A stretch of DNA of 64,000 bases from an uncultured Pelagibacteraceae bacterium (GCA_902585365.1 CACIDF010000002.1:60746-124745); one strand, 5' to 3'; shown: positions 51,706 through 61,311, counted from the stretch's first letter. Notes: generated by a model from the sequence alone, not told the origin. Made by a program: numbers and translations.

Positions 51706-53094
51706 ATGAAAAATAATTTAAATGTAAATATAGATAAAAATTTTAATTGGGAAATCATTCAAAAAGAATTACGCAATCAATTTGGAAATGAAATTTACGA
51801 AAGTTGGTTGAAAAAAATTGTATTCGAGCAAAAATTTACTAACCATATTTTGGTTTCAGTATCGACAAGATTTATTAGGGACTGGATTGTTTCCAGATAC
51901 CTTGACCAAATTTTAGGGATAATTAAAAAATTCAATAAAGAAATAATTAGGGTTGAGTTCAAAATAGAGAATAAAGCAGACTTTAATAAAAACGATAGTC
52001 AAATTAATGCTAACACCAAAATATCTTTCATTAAAGACTCTTTTTTACAATACAATAGGATAGACCAAAATAAATCATTTGAAAATTTTGTAATAGGTGA
52101 AAGTAACAAACTTGCTTTTGAGGCAGCAAAAAAAGTTTCAGAAAAAATTGCACACTATAATCCTTTCTATCTATATGCAGGTGTAGGTATGGGAAAAACA
52201 CATTTATTAAATGCTATAGGACTAAAACTTAAAAAAGATAAAAAAGTTACATTCATATCAGCTGAAAGATTTATGTATCAATTTGTAAAATCTATTAAAT
52301 CTAATGAAATGGTTAAATTTAAAGAAAATTTTAGAAATTCAGATGTATTAATAATAGATGATATACAGTTTATGAATGGCAAAGAGGCTATGCAAGAGGA
52401 GTTCTTTCATACTTTTAATGCTTTGATAGATAAAGACTCACAGGTAATTTTATCTGCTGATAGACCACCTAATAAACTTGTCAAAATTCAAGAAAGAATT
52501 AAGTCAAGATTTTCAGGAGGTTTAGTAGTCGATATACAAAGCCCAGAACATGAATTGCGTTTGAAAATTTTAAAAACTAAAGTCGATGATTTAAATATTT
52601 TATACAATGAAAAATTAAAACTATCCTCAGATATTTTGAATTTTATAAGTAGCGAAATAAGAAATAGTATAAGAGAATTAGTTGGAGCTTTAAATAGAGT
52701 TGCTTCATTTGCTAGGATTTATGACAGAGTTCCAAATATAAATGAAGTTAAGATAATTTTGAAAGATTTACTTAACATAAATGAAACTAAAATAACTATA
52801 GATAACATTCAAACTTTAGTCTGCAAATATTTCAAAATTAGCAAAAATGAAATGCTTTCATCTAGAAGATCTAGATATTTGGTAAGACCAAGACAAGTTG
52901 CAATTTATTTATCTAAAATTCTAACAACAAAGTCTCTACCAGAGATCGGAAGAGAATTTTCTAATAGAGATCACACAACGGTAATTCATTCTGTTAAAAC
53001 AATAGAGAGGCTAAAAGTAGAAAATACTGAAATATCTAACGGGTTAAATCACCTAAAAAATCAAATACTATATAAGAATGAGAATGAAATTTAG
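51706..53094 (+). CDS. dnaA: Chromosomal replication initiator protein DnaA
   Basis: 462 residues. Domain I (EIYESWLKKIVFEQKF) is followed by a linker. The AAA+ core has Walker A GVGMGKTHLLNAIG and Walker B DVLIIDDIQFMNGKE. The C-terminal DNA-binding domain carries the signature IGREFSNRDHTTVIHSVKTIE. It opens oriC and loads the helicase. It overlaps dnaN at its 3' end, the classical dnaA-dnaN pair. Confidence 0.98.
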   Translation: MKNNLNVNIDKNFNWEIIQKELRNQFGNEIYESWLKKIVFEQKFTNHILVSVSTRFIRDWIVSRYLDQILGIIKKFNKEIIRVEFKIENKADFNKNDSQINANTKISFIKDSFLQYNRIDQNKSFENFVIGESNKLAFEAAKKVSEKIAHYNPFYLYAGVGMGKTHLLNAIGLKLKKDKKVTFISAERFMYQFVKSIKSNEMVKFKENFRNSDVLIIDDIQFMNGKEAMQEEFFHTFNALIDKDSQVILSADRPPNKLVKIQERIKSRFSGGLVVDIQSPEHELRLKILKTKVDDLNILYNEKLKLSSDILNFISSEIRNSIRELVGALNRVASFARIYDRVPNINEVKIILKDLLNINETKITIDNIQTLVCKYFKISKNEMLSSRRSRYLVRPRQVAIYLSKILTTKSLPEIGREFSNRDHTTVIHSVKTIERLKVENTEISNGLNHLKNQILYKNENEI

Positions 53095-54196
53095 TATTAA
53101 TCAAAAAGATTTACAAGAGTCTTTAGGTTTCTGTCAAAATGTAATTGAAAGACGAAGCACTCTGCCGATTTTGTCAAATGTTTTAATAGAAGCAAAAAAT
53201 AAAATCTTAAGAATCACAGCAACAGATTTAGATATGATTTTTGTTCATAATATTTCAAATGTAGAAATTAATGAAGAGGGAGAAACCACAACTAATTCAT
53301 CTATAATGCATGACATAGTTAGAAAGTTTTCAGCAGGAAAAAAAATAAATATTGAGGCAATTTCTGATAGTAAGCTTCAATTAGAATCTGAAAAATCCAT
53401 ATTTAAGCTAAATTGTATAGATTCAAAAGAATTTCCATTATCTGAGGATGATCAAGATGGAGAGTCTATAACTATTAACTCGCAAAGCTTTTTGAAACTT
53501 CTAAACAAATGCAAATTTTCTATATCCAGCGATGAGACAAGGCATTACTTAAGTGGAATTTTTTTACATTTTACCCAAAATGAAGACAAAAATTATCTTA
53601 CTGCTGTTTCCACGGACTCTCACAGAATGTCTATTTCTAAAATGAGATTGGAGGAACAAATAAAGTTTGAACCTATAATTTTGCCAAAAAAAACTATTTA
53701 TCAACTTTGCTCTATATTAGAAAACTTTAATGGAAATATTAAGTTACTTAATTCAAAATCTAAGATTAAATTTTATTTAAATAACAGCACATTAACTTCT
53801 AAAGTTATAGATGGAAAATTCCCAAATTATATTCAAGTTATACCAAAAAATAATAAAAAAAAATTAGAGGCAGATTTGGAATTATTTCACCATAGCGTAG
53901 ACAGAGTTGCCTCGGTCTCAACAGATAAAAAAGATGGTGTTAGATTTAGTTTATCAAAAAACAAATTAGACTTGTCTGTTAATAACGCGAACAGCGGAGA
54001 CGGAAAGGAAACTTTGTCTGTAAAATTTGATCATGATTTAGATATTAGTTTTAATTCAAAATATTTAGTTGATGTTGCTAGTCAGCTTGAAGGTGAAAAT
54101 ATTGAAATTTATTTTAATGACATATCCTCACCTGCGCTAATCAAAGACCCAAGTGATTTCGATAGTATATATGTAATCATGCCAATGAAAGGCTAA
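53084..54196 (+). CDS. dnaN: DNA polymerase III beta sliding clamp
   Basis: 370 residues from the ATG at 53084 (MKFSINQKDLQESLGFCQNVI), the usual clamp start; the track start two codons earlier is possible. ERRSTLPILSNVLIEAKN, the LTAVSTDSHRMS block and the C-terminal YVIMPMKG, which contributes to the partner-binding groove, are intact. It encircles DNA and tethers the polymerase. It overlaps dnaA by 11 bases. Confidence 0.97.
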   Translation: MKFSINQKDLQESLGFCQNVIERRSTLPILSNVLIEAKNKILRITATDLDMIFVHNISNVEINEEGETTTNSSIMHDIVRKFSAGKKINIEAISDSKLQLESEKSIFKLNCIDSKEFPLSEDDQDGESITINSQSFLKLLNKCKFSISSDETRHYLSGIFLHFTQNEDKNYLTAVSTDSHRMSISKMRLEEQIKFEPIILPKKTIYQLCSILENFNGNIKLLNSKSKIKFYLNNSTLTSKVIDGKFPNYIQVIPKNNKKKLEADLELFHHSVDRVASVSTDKKDGVRFSLSKNKLDLSVNNANSGDGKETLSVKFDHDLDISFNSKYLVDVASQLEGENIEIYFNDISSPALIKDPSDFDSIYVIMPMKG

Positions 54197-54201
54197 ATCT
54201 C

Positions 54202-54903
54202 TCAAGAATTTTTATCGAGCTCATTGTAAATATTTTGCTCAACTTGATTTGCTAGTTCATTTTGTTCAATTCCTGGAGGCAACATATTTAGAATTGAAAC
54301 TGTGATTCTTTGATTGGAAATTAGCTTTCCACGCTTAGGCCATACCCTTCCCGAGTTAATAGCGACCGGCAAACACGCAATATTAAGATCATTGTATATT
54401 CTAGAAAAACCTTTTTTAAATTTGGACCTATCATCAAAACTTTTTCTAGTACCTTGTGGAAAAATTATTAGGATTTTATTTGTATTCTTAATCACCTTAC
54501 CTACTTCCTCAGAAAAATTGAGATTTTCTTTAGATATTTTATTTCTATCAATCGATATACAACCCATTTTTTTTAAATACCATCCAAATAAAGGGATTCT
54601 AGTAAGTTCTTTCTTTAGTATAAAGACCGGGTTATCAAATATTGTCTGTAAAAAAAAAGTCTCAAAAATTGACTGATGAGATGATGCTACAAAATATTTT
54701 TGATTGCTTGAGATATTATCAACTCCTTTAATCTCGATTTTGGTAAGCATTATATACTTAAGACAAAAACCAGTCCAATAGCCTAAGAATTTACCGCCTA
54801 GTGTAACTAAATATTGGGGGAGTATTAAACTTGGTATGAATAAAACTAATAGAAATATTAAACCAAAATAGAAAACTAATATAAAAATAGTATTTCTTAT
54901 CAT
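54202..54903 (-). CDS. plsC: 1-acyl-sn-glycerol-3-phosphate acyltransferase
   Basis: 233 residues. An N-terminal membrane helix region precedes the acyltransferase motifs: SSHQSIFETFFL (HX4E form of the catalytic HX4D, common in Alphaproteobacteria), ISIDRNKISK and IFPQGTRKSF. It makes phosphatidic acid in the inner membrane. It lies five bases after lysA on the same strand and converges on dnaN. Confidence 0.92.
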   Translation of the reverse strand: MIRNTIFILVFYFGLIFLLVLFIPSLILPQYLVTLGGKFLGYWTGFCLKYIMLTKIEIKGVDNISSNQKYFVASSHQSIFETFFLQTIFDNPVFILKKELTRIPLFGWYLKKMGCISIDRNKISKENLNFSEEVGKVIKNTNKILIIFPQGTRKSFDDRSKFKKGFSRIYNDLNIACLPVAINSGRVWPKRGKLISNQRITVSILNMLPPGIEQNELANQVEQNIYNELDKNS

Positions 54904-54907
54904 TTTA

Positions 54908-56122
54908 TTAAATTATGTCATTTAATCTTTGTTTTTTACTAATCTTTTTAATCTTTGAATTTTTAATAATGATTTCAATTGGACGAGGTCTCAAATTATA
55001 ATTTGATGATAAAACTATTCCATATGCACCAACGTCTTTGATAGCTAAATTATCGCCTTCATCAATTTTTTGAAAATTTTTTGTTTTAAGGAAACGATCA
55101 GATGTTTCACATATCGGTCCAACAAAGTCATGAGAGCAAGAATTTTTAGAAGATTTTTTAATTAGTGGTACTATATCATGCGTAGCATTGTATAAAGCTG
55201 GACGTATTAAGTCGTTCATTCCAGCATCTATAATAATAAATTTTTTGTTTGAACTATTTTTTATGTAAATTACTTTTGTAAGTAAAACAGCAGTATTTCC
55301 AACAATAGACCGGCCTGGTTCAAAAATAATCTTACAATTATTTTTTTTTGAAAATTTATAAATATTTTTTGAAAGTTTTGAATAATCCAGTTTCTTATTA
55401 TTTTTGATATATGATATACCCATGCCCCCGCCTAAATCAATATATTCAAATTTATATTTAGATTTTGATAAAATTTTATTTATAGCCACAAGCACATTAT
55501 TGTAGGGTTTATTTTGCGTTATTTGGCTCCCAATATGAACACTCAAACAATTAATTTTGACATTTCTGGATTTTTTAAAATTGTCTAAAATTTTGATAAT
55601 GTCATTGCCATTTAAACCGAATTTATCTTGCATTCTGCCTGTCGATATTTTTGTATTAGTTTTTGCATCTATATTAGGGTTCAATCTTAAACCTACACTT
55701 ACTTTTTTTCTAAATTTTTTAGCTAATTTTTCTATATTTTTTAGTTCACTTTCAGATTCAACGTTTATTAAAAGTATATTTTTGCTAATTGCAAATTTTA
55801 ATTCTTCAAATTTTTTTCCTACACCTGAATATACAATTTTATTTGGTTTAAACCCTAAAGATAATACTTTTTTTAATTCACCGTCAGATACAACATCTGC
55901 TCCAAGACCATGTTGCTTAATTATTCTTAAAATTGTTGAATTATAATTTGATTTAACGGAGAAACAAATTAAAGGATTGAAGGATTTAAATGAATTTTTA
56001 AAATTAATTATATTATTAACTAGTCTTTTATTAGAATAACAATAAATTGGAGACCCGTATTTTTTAATTAAATTATCTGCTTTAATTTTTTCAATGTAAA
56101 AATTATTGTTTTTATAATTCAT
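54908..56122 (-). CDS. lysA: Diaminopimelate decarboxylase
   Basis: 404 residues. A fold-type III PLP enzyme with SVKSNYNSTILRIIKQHGLGADVVSDGEL (PLP Lys), CLSVHIGSQI, EPGRSIVGNTAVLLTKVIY and GPICETSDRF. It makes lysine from meso-diaminopimelate, the last step of the pathway that includes dapB. The ATG overlaps the lptM stop (TAATG), forming an argH-lptM-lysA unit. Confidence 0.98.
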   Translation of the reverse strand: MNYKNNNFYIEKIKADNLIKKYGSPIYCYSNKRLVNNIINFKNSFKSFNPLICFSVKSNYNSTILRIIKQHGLGADVVSDGELKKVLSLGFKPNKIVYSGVGKKFEELKFAISKNILLINVESESELKNIEKLAKKFRKKVSVGLRLNPNIDAKTNTKISTGRMQDKFGLNGNDIIKILDNFKKSRNVKINCLSVHIGSQITQNKPYNNVLVAINKILSKSKYKFEYIDLGGGMGISYIKNNKKLDYSKLSKNIYKFSKKNNCKIIFEPGRSIVGNTAVLLTKVIYIKNSSNKKFIIIDAGMNDLIRPALYNATHDIVPLIKKSSKNSCSHDFVGPICETSDRFLKTKNFQKIDEGDNLAIKDVGAYGIVLSSNYNLRPRPIEIIIKNSKIKKISKKQRLNDII

Positions 56123-56238
56123 TAAATAGTAATTTTCTGACTTTGTATCATACTATTACCTTTATATTCAGGATCACTTTTTTTTCCACATGAGACTAAA
56201 GATAGAAATACAATTATAACTAATAACAAATTTTTCAT
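56122..56238 (-). CDS. lptM: LptM-like small lipoprotein (38 aa)
   Basis: Not in the ORF track. An ATG at 56236-56238 overlaps the argH TGA (ATGA) and the TAA at 56122-56124 overlaps the lysA ATG. The product has a lipoprotein signal ending LVSCGKK and a short tail, SDPEYKG. LptM (YifL) lipoproteins carry a GCGxKGPxY-like segment after the acylated Cys and help LptD mature. The position between argH and lysA matches other Alphaproteobacteria. The post-Cys match is partial. Confidence 0.75.
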   Translation of the reverse strand: MKNLLLVIIVFLSLVSCGKKSDPEYKGNSMIQSQKITI

Positions 56239-57629
56239 TTAATTTCCTTTTTAAGTTTATTTATCATTTTCTTTATGTTTTCAAAAGATGTTCCTCCATA
56301 TGATTTCTTTGAGTTAACCGAATTTTTTATGCTTGCTTCCTCTAATATTTGGTTATTTAGTCTTTTATCAATGTTTCTAACTTGATCTAATTTTAATTCC
56401 TCAAGTGATAAATTTAATTTTTCTGCTAAATTAACTATTTTTGAAGTTATTTTATAAGACTCTCTAAAAGTAATCTTTAAATTTTTAACCATAGCATCGG
56501 CTAAATCAGTTGCTGTTGTATAGCCTCTATTAGCTGCTTGAAGCATTACATTCTTATTAATTATTAAACCTTTTAAAACTTCATCAAATATCAATAAACT
56601 ATTTTTTAATGTATCAAATGAATTAAATACTAACTCTTTGTCGTCCTGTAGATCTTTAAAATAAGATAAAGGCAATCCTTTAACAATAGTAAGCATAGAA
56701 ATTAAAGAACCATAATTTACACCCGCCTTTCCTCTTAGATACTCCAGTGTATCTGGGTTTTTTTTTTGTGGCATAATAGATGAACCAGTTACCAAGTTGT
56801 CTTTTAATTTAATAAAATTGAATTGGTCAGAGTTCCAAATAATCAATTCTTCTGAAATTCTTGAAATATGCATTGAGCATATTGAGACATTATATAAAAA
56901 GTCTAAAACAAAATCTCTATCTGATACTGTATCTATTGAGTTATTAGTTGGTTTACTAAATTTCAGTCTTTTTGTTGTATACCACCTATCGATTTTAAAA
57001 GATGTACCAGAAATCGCACAAACCCCCAAAGGGTTTTCATTTAAACTTTCCAAACTATTTTTAAATCTTTTTTTATCTCTATTAAACATTTCAACACATG
57101 ACATAAAATAATGTGCTAGAGAAATAGGTTGAGCATTTTTTAGATGTGTAAATCCTGGTAAGACTGTTTTTAAATTTTTATCTGCATTATTTAATAAGCT
57201 TTTAATTACTTTAGTTAATAACTTGTCAATTTCATTTACAGAGCTCTTCATCCAAATCTTAAGATCTGTTAAAACTTGGTCGTTTCTTGATCTTGCTGTG
57301 TGCAAAAAACCAGCATCATCACCTATTAATTCAAATAATCTACTTTCAATATTCATATGAATGTCCTCCTTAGAAATATCGAATTTAAATTTTTTCTTAT
57401 CAATCTCATTTTTAATTCTGTTTAAACCCCATAAAATTTTTTCTTTAACTTTAAGAGAAATAATTTTTTGTTTATAAAGCATATCTGTATGAACCATAGA
57501 ACCTCTGATATCCTCTTTGTACAATCGTTTATCGATGTTTATTGAGGATCCTACTTTTTTAAAATTATTAGAAGTTTGTTTCTTAATACGAGTGCTCCAA
57601 ACTGCATAGTTGTTTTTATTTTTTCCCAT
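56235..57629 (-). CDS. argH: Argininosuccinate lyase
   Basis: 464 residues. The fumarase/aspartase superfamily signature is GSSIMPQKKNPDTLEYLRGK. MNIESRLFELIGDDAGFLHTARSRNDQVLTDLKIWM and GFTHLKNAQPISLAHYF are ArgH blocks. It releases arginine and fumarate. It is the first gene of argH-lptM-lysA-plsC, divergent from the TlpA-like gene with 23 bases between starts. Confidence 0.98.
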   Translation of the reverse strand: MGKNKNNYAVWSTRIKKQTSNNFKKVGSSINIDKRLYKEDIRGSMVHTDMLYKQKIISLKVKEKILWGLNRIKNEIDKKKFKFDISKEDIHMNIESRLFELIGDDAGFLHTARSRNDQVLTDLKIWMKSSVNEIDKLLTKVIKSLLNNADKNLKTVLPGFTHLKNAQPISLAHYFMSCVEMFNRDKKRFKNSLESLNENPLGVCAISGTSFKIDRWYTTKRLKFSKPTNNSIDTVSDRDFVLDFLYNVSICSMHISRISEELIIWNSDQFNFIKLKDNLVTGSSIMPQKKNPDTLEYLRGKAGVNYGSLISMLTIVKGLPLSYFKDLQDDKELVFNSFDTLKNSLLIFDEVLKGLIINKNVMLQAANRGYTTATDLADAMVKNLKITFRESYKITSKIVNLAEKLNLSLEELKLDQVRNIDKRLNNQILEEASIKNSVNSKKSYGGTSFENIKKMINKLKKEIK

Positions 57630-57652
57630 GATAATTATTTGTAATATTTAGT

Positions 57653-58180
57653 ATGCCTAATTTAATTAAATTTTTTATAACAGTTATAATTATTTTTTCT
57701 ACATTTAGTAGCTATTCAAAAGATTTAAATTTACCAAAAAATTTGATTATTTATGAAAAACCAAAAGAATATAAGGATGTAACTTTTAAGAATACATTAG
57801 AAAAGGATATAAATTTAATTAATTATGACGGAAAGTTAGTGTTAATGAATTTTTGGGCGACTTGGTGCGAACCTTGTAAAGAGGAAATGCCATCACTTGA
57901 TAAACTTTCTCTAGATAAAAATTTTAAGAATTTAGAAATTCTACCAATAAATATCGGTCAAGAAAAAATTAATAAAATAAAAGAATTTTATATTAAAACT
58001 AATATTGAAAATTTAGATATTTTTTACGATACAGACGTTAGATTAGCTAAAAAGTTTTTACTAAGAGGTCTACCAACAACATTGATAATTAACAAAGATG
58101 GTGGTGAAATTGCTAGAGTTGTAGGATCCATAGATTTCCAAGATAAAAACTTTAAAACGTGGCTTCAGAAGTTTGATTAA
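57653..58180 (+). CDS. TlpA-like periplasmic thioredoxin-fold protein
   Basis: 175 residues. A signal or anchor helix (LIKFFITVIIIFSTFSSYS) precedes a redoxin domain with active-site VLMNFWATWCEPCKEEMPSLDKL and a cis-Pro loop, LRGLPTTLII. It probably reduces disulfides in the periplasm, for example in cytochrome maturation. Divergence from argH is a common alphaproteobacterial arrangement. The stop overlaps the HIG1-like gene in a TTAA. Confidence 0.9.
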   Translation: MPNLIKFFITVIIIFSTFSSYSKDLNLPKNLIIYEKPKEYKDVTFKNTLEKDINLINYDGKLVLMNFWATWCEPCKEEMPSLDKLSLDKNFKNLEILPINIGQEKINKIKEFYIKTNIENLDIFYDTDVRLAKKFLLRGLPTTLIINKDGGEIARVVGSIDFQDKNFKTWLQKFD

Positions 58181-58380
58181 TCTTTAAAAAAATAAGCAAG
58201 ACAAATTAAAACTATGATGGCAATAAACTGTAAAAGAACTCTTAGCTGCATAAGTTTATTTGAATATTTTTTACTTGTAGAGCCACCTTTGAAAAGAGTA
58301 CCAATACCCAGAACTAAAACAATAGCAACAGCCAATATAAGAACTATAGCTATTATCTTTATTAATATTTCGGAAACCAT
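58177..58380 (-). CDS. HIG1-like twin-helix membrane protein
   Basis: 67 residues with two hydrophobic helices (about 6-30 and 46-65) separated by KKYSNKLMQLRVLLQ. This linker is the hallmark of alphaproteobacterial HIG1/twin transmembrane proteins. Mitochondrial relatives associate with cytochrome oxidase and respiratory supercomplexes, so a respiratory role is possible. It stands alone between convergent TlpA-like and divergent esterase genes. Confidence 0.75.
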   Translation of the reverse strand: MVSEILIKIIAIVLILAVAIVLVLGIGTLFKGGSTSKKYSNKLMQLRVLLQFIAIIVLICLAYFFKD

Positions 58381-58430
58381 TAAAAGTATCTATTACATAA
58401 ATAGTAAAAAAAAAATAAAATAATTTATTT

Positions 58431-59090
58431 ATGACATTTTGCCTTGATACAAAACTAATAAAACCAGAGTCTGATAAAGAAATAAAAAATATAATTGTAC
58501 TATTACATGGTTACGGTGGTGACGGAAATGATATTGCGCAAGTTACATTAAACTGGAAAAGATTCTTGCCTAACACACTATTTGTCTGCCCTAATGCTCC
58601 AGAAAAATGTTTGATTAGTCCATCGGGTTACCAATGGTTTGATCTAAGCAAAGACAATGACGAATTCATTTTGAATGAGAGCAAAAAAAATGAAACAATA
58701 TTAAAAAAGTTCTTAAATGAGGTCAAAGAGAAATTTTCATTACCAAATTCTAGGATATGTTTATCTGGATTCAGTCAAGGATGCATGATGTCAATTAATG
58801 TTGGACTTTCATCAGATGAAAAATATTCTGGAATTTTGGGTTTTTCTGGGAAAATAATCAGTAAAAAAGATTTATCAAAAAGAATAATTCATAAACCTGA
58901 AACATTATTAATACACGGTGAAAATGATGACATTGTTCCTTGTGTAAAATCTTTAGAAGCTAAAGATTTCTTAGAAAGAAACAAAGTCTCAGTTCAATTA
59001 GAAATAATTAAAAACTGTGGTCATCATATACCTATTGAGGCATCAAGTATAGGATTAAAATTTATTAAAAAAATATTTGATTTAAATTAA
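58431..59090 (+). CDS. Phospholipase/carboxylesterase-family alpha/beta hydrolase
   Basis: 219 residues. LLHGYGGDGNDIAQV is the oxyanion-side motif, SGFSQGCMMSINVGL contains the nucleophile Ser, and the Asp and His are in IHGENDDIVP and KNCGHHIPIEAS. The family includes acyl-protein thioesterases and general carboxylesterases; the natural substrate is not evident. No signal peptide, so it is cytoplasmic. Confidence 0.9.
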   Translation: MTFCLDTKLIKPESDKEIKNIIVLLHGYGGDGNDIAQVTLNWKRFLPNTLFVCPNAPEKCLISPSGYQWFDLSKDNDEFILNESKKNETILKKFLNEVKEKFSLPNSRICLSGFSQGCMMSINVGLSSDEKYSGILGFSGKIISKKDLSKRIIHKPETLLIHGENDDIVPCVKSLEAKDFLERNKVSVQLEIIKNCGHHIPIEASSIGLKFIKKIFDLN

Positions 59091-59142
59091 ATTAAACAAT
59101 TTGAAGCATTGAATTAATTTTTTTTTTAGGTTAATTTAATTC

Positions 59143-59709
59143 ATGAATTTTCAAGACCACAATATTTCATTAGAAAAATGTCCCGCACTTGTTTTAAATG
59201 CAGACTACAGACCCTTAAGTTATTATCCATTATCTTTATGGAGTTGGCAAGATTCGATTAAATCAGTATTCTTAGATAGAGTATCAATAGTTTCTTATTA
59301 TGATAGAGTGATCAGAAGCCCTTCATTTAGCATGAAGCTACCAAGTGTTATTGCACTTAAAAGCTACATCAAACCCCTTTCTAATCCAAATTTTACAAGA
59401 TTTAATGTTTTTTTAAGAGATAAATTCTCTTGTCAGTATTGCGGAAGTAAACACGAATTAACTTTTGATCATTTGTTACCAAGATCAAAAGGAGGAAAAA
59501 CCGATTGGGATAATGTTGTGACAGCTTGTTCAGCTTGCAATGTTAAAAAGGGTGGTCGACTATTAGAAAAATCAGGAATGAAATTAAACCAAAGACCTTT
59601 TCAGCCCACAACGGAAGATCTTCATAGAAATGGCAAAAATTTCCCACCAAATTTTTTACATAAAAGTTGGATGGACTATTTGTATTGGGATGTTGAATTA
59701 GAACCGTAA
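59143..59709 (+). CDS. HNH endonuclease-domain protein
   Basis: 188 residues. The HNH core is CQYCGSKHELTFDHLLPRSKGG...DNVVTACSACNVKKGGR, with two CxxC zinc pairs and the active His. The N-terminal VLNADYRPLSYYPLSLWSWQDSIK is the typical start of a widespread chromosomal HNH family of unknown role. There is no sign of a mobile intron or restriction partner nearby. It converges end to end with coq7 without a gap. Confidence 0.9.
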   Translation: MNFQDHNISLEKCPALVLNADYRPLSYYPLSLWSWQDSIKSVFLDRVSIVSYYDRVIRSPSFSMKLPSVIALKSYIKPLSNPNFTRFNVFLRDKFSCQYCGSKHELTFDHLLPRSKGGKTDWDNVVTACSACNVKKGGRLLEKSGMKLNQRPFQPTTEDLHRNGKNFPPNFLHKSWMDYLYWDVELEP

Positions 59710-60261
59710 TTAGATTTTTTCAGAAATATTAATTGCAATTTTAGAACCAGTTTTTATTACTTTATCAAAAATTGAATACAAACCATCTTTAGTTGCTCCC
59801 TCATCGTAAGCAATATCTTTATGATCTATTTCATCTTGTCTAAATTTTTCTATTTTTTTCCTAAGTAATTTTTCATCATTTTTAATTTCTTTTATCTGGT
59901 TTAAGTAATGCTCATCTATTACTTCCTCAACAGACGCAGTACAAAGCATTGCTGCTTTCTTTCCTAGTAATGTACTACCAAAACCTAAACCTAAACCTAA
60001 AAGATCCCATAAAGGTAAAAATTTTGTTGGTTCAATTCCTCTTTTTTTTATTTCCTTTTCAAAAAACTCACAATGCTCTACTTCATGCTCTTTCATATGC
60101 TCAATAGTCTTCTTTAGTTCTTCATTTTTGACTATAGTATTTAACGCTAAAAGTTGACCTTCATATATTTTAATAGCACCTCTTTCACCTGCATGATCTA
60201 CCCTAATAAATTCTTCAATTTTTTTTTTATTACTTTTTTGCATACTTGAATATATAGACAA
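59710..60261 (-). CDS. coq7: COQ7-type demethoxyubiquinone hydroxylase
   Basis: 183 residues. A ferritin-like di-iron protein with RVDHAGERGAIKIYEGQ, EHEVEHCEFFEKE, ASVEEVIDEHYLNQI and RQDEIDHKDIAYDEGA supplying the Glu/His ligands. It carries out the C6 hydroxylation of ubiquinone synthesis, complementing ubiE and ubiB in this window. The start at 60261 overlaps dsbB by 32 bases; an in-frame ATG at 60243 would reduce this to 14 and is also plausible. Confidence 0.94.
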   Translation of the reverse strand: MSIYSSMQKSNKKKIEEFIRVDHAGERGAIKIYEGQLLALNTIVKNEELKKTIEHMKEHEVEHCEFFEKEIKKRGIEPTKFLPLWDLLGLGLGFGSTLLGKKAAMLCTASVEEVIDEHYLNQIKEIKNDEKLLRKKIEKFRQDEIDHKDIAYDEGATKDGLYSIFDKVIKTGSKIAINISEKI

Positions 60262-60703
60262 TGACTATGGTTAAAACAAACGAAATTATAAAATTTAAGG
60301 TCGCAAGTGAAACCCCAAATATTGAAAAATCTACATCTTTACAATCAGGCTGAATATTATTTAGAGATTTAAGTATTTCCTCTTTCTCGAGGACTTTAAT
60401 ATTTTCACCTGTGCATGAAAATAGTGGTTCAATAATTCCTTTTTCAATACTTACATGATAACCTGACAACAAAATACCTGCCAAAAAAGTTAATCCTAAA
60501 ATTATTAATAATATATTTCTATTACCAATGAAAAAAGCAGTTAAACTTGTTAAAATTGCAATAGCATACGGTATTCTTTGGTATACGCATAGTATACATG
60601 GTTTAAAGCCAAGTATGTACTCTATATAGAAAGCTGCAGCTAAAGAAAAAAAACTAAGAGTAAAAATTATTATATAAAATTTTTTTATGTTTTGATCTGA
60701 CAT
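60230..60703 (-). CDS. dsbB: DsbB-family disulfide bond formation protein
   Basis: 157 residues with four membrane helices. The first redox pair is in GFKPCILCVYQRIPYA, and the second pair in the long periplasmic loop (FSCTGENI and QPDCKDVDF). It reoxidises DsbA and passes electrons to quinone. It overlaps coq7 and follows the DedA-like gene by five bases. The link with a quinone gene is fitting but may be coincidental. Confidence 0.93.
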   Translation of the reverse strand: MSDQNIKKFYIIIFTLSFFSLAAAFYIEYILGFKPCILCVYQRIPYAIAILTSLTAFFIGNRNILLIILGLTFLAGILLSGYHVSIEKGIIEPLFSCTGENIKVLEKEEILKSLNNIQPDCKDVDFSIFGVSLATLNFIISFVLTIVIVYIFKYAKK

Positions 60704-60708
60704 TTATT

Positions 60709-61311
60709 TTAAAAATTAATAAGAAATTTATATACAAAAAATGCTAAAACTATAATAATTATCGATACTAATATAGAGACTGGAACCAGTTTTTTTTCAA
60801 TAATCTTTTTCATTGCTGCACCAAAATTACCCAATAGAAAGGCGATTATAAAAAATCTAGATCCTCTAGTTAGAAGAGAGACTATAACAAAATAAATGAA
60901 GTTAAAATGCACAAACCCACTCGTGATTGTTAGTAATTTAAAGGGTACAGGTGTAAAACCCGCAATCGCAAGTAATGTAACCCACGCAATAGTTCCACCG
61001 TCAGAGGAAACCTTATCTTTTAAAAAATTAGTGTTATCAACTCCATATAGCTCAAATATCTTTACGCCGATCTCGTTAAAAAAAATGTATCCTATAAGAT
61101 ATCCTAAACATGCACCTAATACTGAACCTGTTGTTGCTATAAATGCTATTTTTTTCCACTCATTTTTCTTTGCAATTGTCATAGGTATTATAAATACATC
61201 AGGTGGTATAGGAAAAATAAAGCTTTCAATAAATGATATAAACCCTAAAAATTTTTTAGAGTTTTTGTGACCAGCAATTTTAATAGATTTATTATAAATA
61301 TTTTTAATCAT
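60709..61311 (-). CDS. yqaA: YqaA/DedA-like membrane protein (SNARE-associated/VTT domain)
   Basis: The ATG at 61311 (MIKNIYNKSIKIAGHKNSKKFLGFISF) gives 200 residues; the track start seven codons earlier is less likely. FIESFIFPIPPDVFIIPM, SVLGACLGYLIGY and AGFTPVPFKLLTITSGF are VTT-domain blocks with re-entrant Pro/Gly motifs. Members are lipid transporters or scramblases at the inner membrane. The gene is divergent from tRNA-Leu. Confidence 0.88.
   Translation of the reverse strand: MIKNIYNKSIKIAGHKNSKKFLGFISFIESFIFPIPPDVFIIPMTIAKKNEWKKIAFIATTGSVLGACLGYLIGYIFFNEIGVKIFELYGVDNTNFLKDKVSSDGGTIAWVTLLAIAGFTPVPFKLLTITSGFVHFNFIYFVIVSLLTRGSRFFIIAFLLGNFGAAMKKIIEKKLVPVSILVSIIIIVLAFFVYKFLINF

Noticed and set aside
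59143-59709. HNH gene as part of a mobile or defence system
   Set aside because: It is the common chromosomal HNH family, flanked by core genes, with no partner gene or repeat.
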